DNA from: Yamagishiella unicocca
Taxonomy: Eukaryota > Chlorophyta > Chlorophyceae > Chlamydomonadales > Volvocaceae
Length of the DNA stretch: 64,000 bases
Direction: 5' to 3'
Assembly (NCBI GenBank): GCA_003116995.1
Contig: BDSL01000010.1
Span: forward strand, 1,664,319-1,728,318
Shown: one piece after another, positions 55,548 to 64,000 of the stretch
How the letters are laid out: each line of letters begins with the position of its first letter
Numbering within the stretch: position 1 is the stretch's first letter
Made by a program: the position numbers and the translations under genes
The notes under the pieces: generated by a model
Seen by the model: the letters and a program-made list of their open reading frames with translations, nothing else
Database searches by the model: none
Told to the model about the DNA's origin: nothing

Positions 55548-56314
55548 GATGTTGCGGCACAGGGGTTTACTACCGATAAACCTGAGGATGTGGCCCATCG
55601 TTGGGCGGTAGCGTGTGATGAGGCGCAAATGGAGGAGCTGGGGTGCGTGGCGCGCTGGGACATGGTGGGGCCAGACGCGGCGAAGCCAGGCTCCATCCCA
55701 GCCCGTATGCAGACCGTTACAGTGGAGATGAGGTACGTTACCAAACGCTTACTACGACGTCCGTTTCCGGCGCGTGGCTTGAACACCCCCACCTTGGCTA
55801 CTGAGAAACCGCGGCGAGCGATGACAAGGGCGGCAACCGCAACCGCAAGCCTACTGCCGAAAAACGAGCCTAGAGGAAAGACAAGTCCTAACTCCCGAAC
55901 GCGGCCGTGAGGGGGGGACGAGGGAGACGGCGGCCCCGGAGGAGAGAGAGGAGAGGCAGAAGTACCAGCGGGGAAACCGGGGAATGTGGCGGGCCAGAGC
56001 TGGATGAAGGCGGGGCTGACTTCACGCAGGAAGGCGGTGATGAAGTGGGCGATCTCGTTGGCAGCGCACGGCGGGGGGCCCTGTTGCGCCTTGGCGGTGG
56101 CGGCGTAGTAGGCCGGGGGAAAGACGGACTGGCCCGTGGCGGTGAGGTTGGGGTGGGGGGTATAAAAGGAATCCGCGAATCCACGGCCGACAAACCAAGG
56201 GCGATGACGATGGGGGTCCCAGAAGAGATGATTGGCGAGCAGACGGGAGTGCTGTGGAATCGTAAGACAAGGGCAACGTAGACTAGTAGGAAACCATTGG
56301 TGCCATAAAGGCGG
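55175..56314 (-). other. 380-codon open frame without ATG in its first half
   Basis: The minus-strand frame is open from 56314 (just after a TAG) to 55175. Its first third reads like protein (NHLFWDPHRHRPWFVGRGF, then FPPAYYAATAKAQQG, then EIAHFITAFLREVSPAFIQ). The remainder runs through satellite DNA and is probably open by chance. It could be a degenerate repeat-encoded protein exon. No family recognised. Confidence 0.3.
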
Positions 56315-57070
56315 CTAAGTGGTGATGAACTGGGTAAAGGCGGCTGGAAGAGAAGCTGGTGAACGCTGGTCGGAGCCAATGATCGCAACGACGTCTCAAG
56401 CTGAACGGAGTGCGTCTCAAGTTCAAGGAGGACGATATGGTGCGGGATGGGTGCGGCATATGGGTACGTACGGCGTGTAGGGGCGAGCGACAAGCCAGGA
56501 CAAGGGGGATGACAAAGCAAGATGCGTGTGGCGTGTGGGGTTCGAGGGAAACCCGTGGCGTGTGGGGTGGGGGGTTAGGCGAGCTGCCTGGGGCGTGCTG
56601 TGGGAGAGGAGGAGGGCTCGCATGTAGGGGGGGAACAAGGCCGATAGAATGGGGATGCACCAGCGGCCGGGTGACGGGTAGGCCGCAGGGGCCCAAAGCA
56701 CTGGAGACGGCGCGGTTCTTGCAAGCCGGGTCCCAATAGCACCGCTTGAGACCAGCGGTGGTGTACAACACAGCCACCGTTGCAGGGAGAAGGAGGGGGC
56801 GGCGGGCTCAAGGGGCCACCGGGTGGGGGCACCGGGACGAGGATTTAGAGGTCCCGCATGCACTGCCAGGCGGAGTGTCGGCGGCAGACGATTTGCGGAG
56901 TGGAGAGGAACTTCCCATCACGGTAATGGTGCTTTCGGGGGTGCTGTCATGGGCGAGGAGGGCGGCGGGAGCTCAGTGAAGGTGCCGGTCCAGGGGGAGA
57001 GGGCGTGTTGTCTTTCGGAATGGTGCGCCGAGGTGAGGGCGAGGGAGCATGTCTTCGTGGGGGGTTGTTC

Positions 57071-57717
57071 GAGGACGGAAGACCCCTGGATGCGGGAAAA
57101 ACCGTTTAGGAAAGACGTTTCGAGATGCATGCTGGAGAACTTGGGTGAGGACACGAAAGATGAAGGTCGTATATCGACCGTCGGCGGCTAAGCTCAATCG
57201 GCGGCGGCTAGACGAAGGAAGGTAGGACCCCGCATGACGCAAGGAAACGTTTCGCGAAACCGGTTGGTTTCGGGTGCTAGCTGGAGAACTGGGGGAGGTG
57301 GCGAGCGATGGGAGAGCGGACAGCCCGGCAAGGCCCCGAACCGCTCGAATAACGACCATAGTGTTACGGACGACGTGAAGAAGCCACGTGAAAAATTATC
57401 AGATGGGTTCCGCCGGCGTCGTCCGTGGCAGGAGGCCGGAGATGCGCCGCGCCGCCAGGGGGGACCGGAGACCGCGAGAGCCTAAACGAAGGTCCCGATG
57501 CCCGCGGACAAGAACGCAACGACTAACAAAAAGCGAACAAAAACAGGGGCTCGACACGGCGGCGGAACTCACCTGACCAGGGCCCAGAGCGGGCGGCGAT
57601 GGCGATCGGCGTGAAGCATGCGGGCAGGGGGCACCGGCGGGCGTCAGGAACAACATCCATTTGCGGAACGGGTGGGCAGAGGCCAAAACAACGAAGAAGC
57701 CCCAGCGGCGCGGCGAA
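57071..57717 (-). repeat. Inverted-repeat arm 1 (about 647 bp)
   Basis: The reverse complement matches 60035-60665 over its full length at roughly 85% by eye. Anchors include GCTGGGGCTTCTTCGTTGTT, GGATGTTGTTCCTGAC, CCCGCTCTGGGCCCTGG, ACGTTTCCTTGCGTC and AAACGTCTTTCCTAAACGG. Confidence 0.85.
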
Positions 57718-58583
57718 AGAGACAGAGGCGGTGAAGGGGATGCTGGATATGGTGGGAGGGGTACGACGCGTTCCTGTGCGACGGAGTACGGCGGTTAGGA
57801 AAGTCAGGGCAGGGACGTGGGTGCGGTAAGATGGGGCGTGAAGATGCGGGGCCGGGGGGGAACAGCAGGCGAGCGGACCGGAGGGGGGGGGCCGCGGGGG
57901 CATGTGGGGGCGGTACCGGGCGTAGTAGTCCCAGCGTGCCGTGAGGGCCGGCTTGTGCGCATCAGGGAACATAAGATACAGGCAGGTGGTGAGGACGCGG
58001 CCATGGGCACGGTGCTTAGGGTGTCGCAGGTGCAGGGCTTGGTCTGCATATTCCGGGTGTGGTTCGCCGCGTTGGATAAGACAAAAACCAACAACTGCCG
58101 CAACCCGTTCTAGCTAGCCAGCACCGCCTCGCCACGTCATTGCCTTGTGAGGACCCACCAGGGCGTGAAGGCCGCCGTCATGGCCAAAACCCCTCTCGCC
58201 GACCCTCTCCCCCCTCAGTGCGATTCCCACGACCTCCTCCCGGCCCACGATTGGGTGCGATATGATTAGGTAAACCCCTTACTCCTCCCCCTCCCCTCCC
58301 CGCCCACCAGACCCGGCTGGAGTGAATTGCCAAAACCCGGACTGAGTAGGGCCCAGGCTGTCCGTGGCGCTCTGGGAGTCCCTGGCGGCCGCCTGAGAGG
58401 CTGGCAGCAGGGCCCAGCAGGCGTTCAAGACACGCACGGATGGTGAGTGGGTGCGGGCAGGTCCCTGGGCTCTTAAGCATGGGGCTGTGCACTCCGATCA
58501 CTGCCACCGCCATCACCACGGGGCCCCCTGACGAGCCAGCTCCATCCCCCGCCCCCATTCGGCACCCGGGTGAAGCGCACTTT

Positions 58584-58606
58584 ACACACACACACACACA
58601 CACACA
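58584..58606 (+). repeat. (AC)n microsatellite
   Basis: About 11 AC units leading directly into the first 142-bp direct repeat. Confidence 0.95.
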
Positions 58607-58745
58607 TAATTGGACTTCTGGCTTCTCGTGGACCCAGTCTGGGCTTCTTTCGGTAACTATTGGCGCCCCGCACTGACTCCGGATTCCTTGGTCTCCTCGC
58701 GCTACGTATACTTCGCGGCTCAGCTCAGCATTTATAAAACACACA
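58604..58745 (+). repeat. 142-bp direct repeat, copy 1
   Basis: Starts ACATAATTGGACTTCTGG and ends TTTATAAAACACACA. No difference was found from 59891-60032, which is 1287 bp downstream. Confidence 0.95.
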
Positions 58746-59019
58746 ACTATGCACTTGGGCTTCCCTGGGGCAGCTCCTGGGCGCGGTCTGAGTTAGTTCA
58801 GCCCGCTCAGCGGACAGCTATCAGCCATTTCAGCCATCAGCCTCACACCTAGCGTCTCCCAAGCCGCTCGTCCCCAAGTTCAGCTCAGCGCAGTCATCCT
58901 TTTGTTTCGTGGACACTCAGGTTTGGCTCGCGGTGGGCTTAGCGTAGGCGCGTGCTAGGTGCACTCGCATGGCCCACAGGTTACTTCAGGAGCACGCCGG
59001 ATTCGCCGAGCGGGCCGCG

Positions 59020-59090
59020 GATACCTACTACTACGTCTCCGACTACTACTACGTCTACTACTACACCTACTACTACGCCTTTGACTACCA
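59020..59090 (+). repeat. TAC/CTACTACTA-rich repeat
   Basis: Irregular ACTACTACTACGTCTAC-type units, similar in composition to the cyclase intron arrays at 3150-3285 and 16520-16640. Confidence 0.7.
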
Positions 59091-59890
59091 CCCCAAGGCC
59101 CCTCAACTCCGTGCCAGTGCACCCCACCCACTCCACCCACCCCCACCAGCGGTAGATGACCTTCAACACGGAACCCGCACGCCTCGGCTGCGCCCGTCCT
59201 GATACCGCCTGGCCGTCCTTCCCTCCCACACCGCACGAGCACGCACCACCCCCCGGTCCCCCGGGTTTTCCCCCGGTGGGCTCTATGCGCAGACCCGCTT
59301 GGGACACCCGGCGTGGTGGGGTGCTCTATGTGAGCCCGCCCGCCGGCCCCATCGCATCCCAGCATCCCACAGCATCCCTCTCTCTCCCCCTCCCCCTCTG
59401 TGCCACAGCGTGCCTGCTTGCGTGCATCCCTGTACGGCTCGCTGCATTGCCTGCTTGCGCCCTTATGCCACATCTCCGCGTTTTCTTCATCACTTCTTTT
59501 CCTTACAACGCATTACTAACTACTCTACCATAGACGCGGCGCGCTCACGTGTGTCCCTGCCTTTCCATTCGCCCCGCATGTCTCTCTCGCCCTTCAACCT
59601 AACGCTAACGTTCTGCTGCTTCGCCTGGTCCTTCTTCCTCTCCTTTCCCAGGTCAGTTTCCTCGCATTTGGCATGGGCTGGGATTCCTGTGCCGGGCACT
59701 CTGTCTGTTACTGGCATTGCACGCGACGTTGTCACCTATACCTCTGCCTTGCGCACTAGGATAGGTAAATAGGTACATAGGCTAGGTAGTTGTAGGTGCT
59801 TCGCGCCACGCCTACGCCGCAGCAGCGCGGCGTCGGTTGTTGGGGCGCAACCGTCTTTCTGGCTATCGGAGCGCTGCGCGGCCGCCGGCT

Positions 59891-60032
59891 ACATAATTGG
59901 ACTTCTGGCTTCTCGTGGACCCAGTCTGGGCTTCTTTCGGTAACTATTGGCGCCCCGCACTGACTCCGGATTCCTTGGTCTCCTCGCGCTACGTATACTT
60001 CGCGGCTCAGCTCAGCATTTATAAAACACACA
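59891..60032 (+). repeat. 142-bp direct repeat, copy 2
   Basis: Matches 58604-58745 without a difference and abuts the inverted-repeat arm beginning at 60035. Confidence 0.95.
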
Positions 60033-60034
60033 TT

Positions 60035-60665
60035 CGCCGCGCCGCTGGGGCTTCTTCGTTGTTTTGACCCCTGTCCGCCCGCTCCGCACATGGATGTTGT
60101 TCCTGACACCCGCTGGTGCCCGCATGCTTCACGTCGGCCGCATTCACCACCCGCTCTGGGCCCTGGCCAGGTGAGTTCCACCGCCGGGTGGCACCCGTTT
60201 TGTTTGTTTTTACATGGTTGCACTCTTGTCTGCGGGCATCGGGACCTGCGTCTAGGCTCTCGCGTTCTCCGGTCCCCCATAGCGGCGCGGCGCGGCTTCG
60301 GCCTACCACGGACGCCGGCGGACCTGATCTGGTCATTTCCGACTTCTTCACGTCGTCCGCAACCCTATGGTCGGTAATCGGGCGGGTTGGGACCATGCCG
60401 CGCTGTCCGCTCTCCCATCGCTCTGCGCCTCCCCCAGTTCTCTAGCTCGCGCCCAAAAGCATCGGTTCCACGAAACGTTTCCTTGCGTCGCGCGGGGTCC
60501 TCCCCTCCTTCGTCTAGCCGCCGCCGATTTCGCTTAGCCGCCGAAGGTCGACATATGACCACCTTTTGTACCCTCACCCAAGTTCTCCAGCATGCATCTC
60601 GAAACGTCTTTCCTAAACGGTTTTTTTCTCGCATCCAGGGGTCTTCCTCAAAACCCCGCACCGGC
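60035..60665 (+). repeat. Inverted-repeat arm 2 (about 631 bp)
   Basis: Reverse-complement partner of 57071-57717. It also shares its right end (AAACGTCTTTCCTAAACGG) with the kinase intron fragment at 35550-35612 and has weaker similarity to 8850-9070. Confidence 0.85.
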
Positions 60666-62623
60666 AGGTCTGTGTCCGGCGCACTTCCCTCCCCGTATAC
60701 CTCCTTCCTAAATATCCCCCCTGCCATCCTCCAGGACCTTCGCCGGCCATCCGCAGGCCACCAGCACCGTGCAGGTGGTGTCTCGGAAGGCGGACTCCCC
60801 CTGCACGCTCTCGGTGGGCCATAGCATCTGGGCCCCCACGGACCAGGGCCAACATCCCCCTAGTTACAAACGCTATTACTAACAGAGGTACAGGCGTAAC
60901 GTTGAAGAGGTATCAGCTGTTCATGGGCAAGTTTATTAGCAGCTGCAGTTTATTGATGACACCTGGCGTGAGTCGACCTTAGGTGGTAGACGTGTGCTGA
61001 TGCTGGTGCGCGGATTGTATCGAGGAAACAGCTCGTTGGCTGATGAATACCACCAGTGTTTGAGGCGGTAGCTCTGGGCTAATCGGCTCAATATGCTGCA
61101 AACTAACGGTATTTTAGGCCCCGGGCCGGGAATTCGGGGTGTTTTTATGGACTTTGGTTTCGGCCATTCCTATATCGTACATACCTTCTCCTACGCTTGA
61201 CGTGAAATTTTTATGGAGATCCGGAACTAGACCGGAACCAAGCGTTTTCTCCACTGATTGTTATTAAGTCCCCCTGGAAGGCTCAGTTCCCAAAGCCTAT
61301 TCTGTTCTATGTGGCTGCCGAAATGGTGCCCGAACATCCTATTACCAGCGACATTGGATGGAGGATCAAGGAAGGCTTTCCTAGTCGACTTGCCACCATG
61401 TGTCCGTGGCGCGTGAACGCCTCGCCCCGGCGTAAACTATTCGCTTATAATCACCTAGCGTGTTCGAGAATCATGTACATAAACAAATGTGGAATTGCTC
61501 GTGTTCCGCACCACAGCATAAACTAAATTTGCCTACGGAAAAGCCTTTGTGTTAGGTTTGCAAAACCGATCCAGGGAGCTCAGCATTCCTTGCCGTTCTC
61601 ACTGTATCTTTAAGTTGCCGGCTGTCGCGGCCCGATAGACGACTGGCTTCGTAATGCTGTACCAATTACGATAAGGATAAGGACCCGCAGCCTGTGTCCT
61701 CAACTCAAGGCCTTTTAATTTGTCATACAGAGTAAACGGCGGCCCTTTGGAAAAGATACGCGACAGTTGGTTGTCGCAACGGGGGCCCAATGCCCAGGAG
61801 GGGCGCGATTTGGGCGAGGCCAAAGCTGCTAGACGTCAACTTCGAGGGCATGCCGCAACATCGGGTACGAGTACGTCCATGTTCACACATGTCTCATAAA
61901 GGACGGTTGACAAATTCGTCTGGCAGCTGTTAAGGCCTTTGCCCTCTAGTGGAAGAGGGTAACGGTCGTACGGTCGCTACTGGGTCACAACAGCTCCTGT
62001 AATAATCCTTAATGCAGGCCGCCTATTACGTTCTGGCGTAGCCCAGGCGTATATTATTACTTCTTGAAGCCCTTTTTAATGGGCGGTTCGTACTTTTGGA
62101 CAACCGTTCCACAACATTTCTTCCTTGCCCAGCTGCCGACCGCCAAATCAATGGTGGCGTTCCAGGATCATTTATATTCTTTCCATGGTGCGCCTCTGGA
62201 AGTCACGGCAGATGGAGCTCTGTTTCGCGAACGACATTTTGCGGACACGACTCTGCGAGGTGGGGTAGCTAACCTGAAGCCTGCCTGAATTACATATCGC
62301 TCATCACTCCGTACTGACATGATATGTATATATAGTATTAATGCTGTTTGCTTCGCTCATTTGCTGCTGTCATTGTAGTTGTCATGAAGACTGAGCTGAA
62401 CCCCAGCGGCCTATTTCCGCAAGTTCTGAACACTCTGTTATGCTTCAGCAGGTATACCTTGCAAGCAACGTCGGCCATGGCTGCTGAGAGCCATGGCTGC
62501 TGAGAGCCATCACGACACGTTTGCAACATTGTTGCTGGATGGGTGGCTGAGGTCGCGGCTGTGGTGCTCTGGGGGCAGCAGGCCTCGCTTTTATGATTAA
62601 GGTAGCGAAGCGAACGGCATTAA
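60666..62623. other. AT-richer spacer, no gene recognised
   Basis: An exon-like segment at about 60735-60860 (TFAGHPQATSTVQVVSRKA onward, after CCTCCAG) could be an orphan exon. The rest, from about 60900, is AT-richer with only short open frames (for example 61311-61526 and 62064-62288, plus) and no motif. Confidence 0.35.
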
Positions 62624-63200
62624 GGTATAAATCAAGTAGTTGGGCTCGGACAAATGCGTGGGTTGGAGTCACCGATTGGGCCGGCCCTGCCTACTCCTGC
62701 TCGCGTTATGTACGTGTTCGGCAATCCTGACCATCATCTTTTGTGCGCTGGTGCTTCTTGCCAACACAGGCCGGTGTTCAAGATACGTTTGTTAGGCATA
62801 GTCCATTGATCACGCAAGAACACCGACTGCATTTTGGCAGCGCTGCTCTCCTTCAAGCCAAAGTTGTTGTTGAACGAACGGCTGTCGTCGCCGCTGTGGT
62901 GCTCTGCAGGCAGGTGCTCTGGAGGAAGAGTTGCGCCAGGAGCCTTTGTCCAGGAAGGTTGCACTGCAGAGGGGCTTTGGGTGGGCAGGGGGATCGGGTG
63001 CTGGAGTAGTGATTCATATCAGAGTGCGTGGGAGGTTAATAGTTTGCTTGCTTGGCCAGCGTTTTCTCGGCTGGCATCATCAGTGGCTGGGTGCATGTGG
63101 ACGGGTCTTCAGGCTGAGCTGGCTTCCTCGCCCGCGTGATCACGTCCGCCATCACCACTGTCACCACCACCACTGTTGGGACATCATCTTTACTGAGCCA
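62624..63200 (+). repeat. Tandem duplication of about 0.8 kb, copy 1
   Basis: Matches 63422-63905 with indels. Shared blocks include AAGGTATAAA, GGCTCGGACA, GGCAATCCTGACCATCATCT, TTGCGCCAGGAGCC, GGGGGATCGGGTGCTGGAGT and CCACCACTGTTGGGACATCA. No gene was seen. Confidence 0.85.
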
Positions 63201-63421
63201 CCATCGCCGCCGTGCCACCGCCTATCTACGTACATTCTCTGCGCCTCGGGCCATAGCATACGTACACCGGACCTTCACGTCCGCGGCACTACCATCGCCG
63301 TATTACATCGATCCAGAGGAGCTTGCCTGGAGTCAGAAATACGGATGCAGTTGGTTGAGTCAATGTCAACAGCAGGACGGAGCTCATCAAGTGTGGCCTC
63401 GGAAGTGAATGGCATTGAATG

Positions 63422-63905
63422 AAGGTATAAAGTAGTTGGGTGGGCTCGGACAGATGCGTGGGTTGGGGCTTCATTCCCACCGAATGGGTATGTGGGTCCT
63501 GCCTAGTACTGCTCGTGTCACACTCATGTCGCTCGGCAATCCTGACCATCATCTTTTGTGCGCTGGTGCTTCTTGCTTGCCAATTCACACAGGTAGGCTG
63601 AGGTCGCCTCTATGGTGCTCTGGAGGCAGGTGCTCTGGAGCAAGATGGAGTTGCGCCAGGAGCCATTGTCCAGGAAGGTTGTACAGCATTCCGGATGGGA
63701 GGGGCTTTGGGTGCACAGGGGGATCGGGTGCTGGAGTGACTTAAATCCGAATACACGTCTGTGCGGGGAGCAAGCAAGAGGGCATTGGTGGCTGGGTGCA
63801 GACGGGTCTTCAGCTAGCTGCAGGCTGAGCCGGCTTCCCGGCTCGCCCGCCACATGATCACATCTGTCACCCACGCACCACCACTGTTGGGACATCACCT
63901 TCATC
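63422..63905 (+). repeat. Tandem duplication of about 0.8 kb, copy 2
   Basis: Second diverged copy, offset about 800 bp from copy 1, ending just before the hexamer array. Confidence 0.85.
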
Positions 63906-63907
63906 GA

Positions 63908-63935
63908 GCCCCGACCCCGACCCCGACCCCGACCC

Positions 63936-64000
<65 letters not shown>
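63908..64000 (+). repeat. (CCCCGA)n hexamer array, runs off the window
   Basis: About 15 units of GACCCC in phase, with one interruption (a run of eight C) near 63931-63940. The array continues to the last base, so its full length is unknown. Confidence 0.97.

Larger units (their letters stand above)
57718..60034. other. Interior between the inverted arms
   Basis: About 2.3 kb between arms 57071-57717 and 60035-60665. It holds an (AC)n run, two 142-bp direct repeats and a TAC-rich stretch. No intact gene. An exon-like stretch near 58340-58442 contains in-frame stops. The whole could be the body of a large foldback or non-autonomous DNA element. Confidence 0.4.

Noticed and set aside
63908..64000. 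CCCCGA array as a telomere
   Set aside because: It is not the TTTTAGGG-type telomere known from Chlamydomonas relatives, and the window edge is arbitrary; called a hexamer array only.

Overview
This window looks like nuclear DNA of a green alga, most likely a chlamydomonadalean or volvocine species. The evidence is GC-rich DNA full of microsatellites and minisatellites, genes split into many short exons with GTGAG-type donors, TGTAA polyadenylation-type signals, a plant-type pantothenate kinase/DUF89 fusion, and a family of multi-exon class III nucleotide cyclases with PAS domains of the kind that is expanded in these algae. No bacterial operons, tRNA or rRNA genes, or CRISPR arrays were seen. 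All gene models below were built by hand from splice-site phase and protein-family continuity.

Region 1 (1-27.9 kb) holds four copies of one guanylate-cyclase-like gene. Copy A (+, 793-4565) and copy B (-, 12040-6268) converge. The block of about 13 kb holding most of A and all of B is then repeated in tandem as copy C (+, 15536-17996, a decayed pseudogene) and copy D (-, 24904-19243). A, B and D each give a phase-consistent nine-exon 3' gene portion: PAS domain, signalling helix, variable acidic linker, catalytic domain, C-terminal tail. Metal and guanine-recognition residues are present. Their 5' ends are unresolved. Comparing copies shows sharply alternating near-identical and diverged tracts, which suggests gene conversion between the inverted copies.

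Region 2 (28.9-43.6 kb) holds two divergent genes. On the minus strand is a complete 14-exon, 1060-residue pantothenate kinase fused to a DUF89 phosphatase-like domain (38916-28899), a coenzyme A pathway protein. On the plus strand is a four-exon, 584-residue major-facilitator transporter (39549-43428) with bacterial-looking family features, lower GC, and a MITE-like inverted-repeat element in its last intron.

Region 3 (43.6-46.9 kb) is non-coding repeat: palindromic GGTTACCGGG-rich DNA with a 38-40 bp stem hairpin, then a two-copy direct repeat of about 270 bp. Region 4 (46897-53292) is a complete, apparently very young Ty3/gypsy chromovirus-type LTR retrotransposon: identical 183-bp LTRs, a 5-bp target duplication, intact gag and pol, and a single in-frame UAG between them. 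Region 5 (53.3-64 kb) is repeat-dominated: a satellite with a 258-269 bp period, arms of about 640 bp in inverted orientation, an identical pair of 142-bp direct repeats, a tandem duplication of about 0.8 kb, and a CCCCGA hexamer array reaching the window edge. Blocks of this repeat family recur in the cyclase B/D introns and in a kinase intron.
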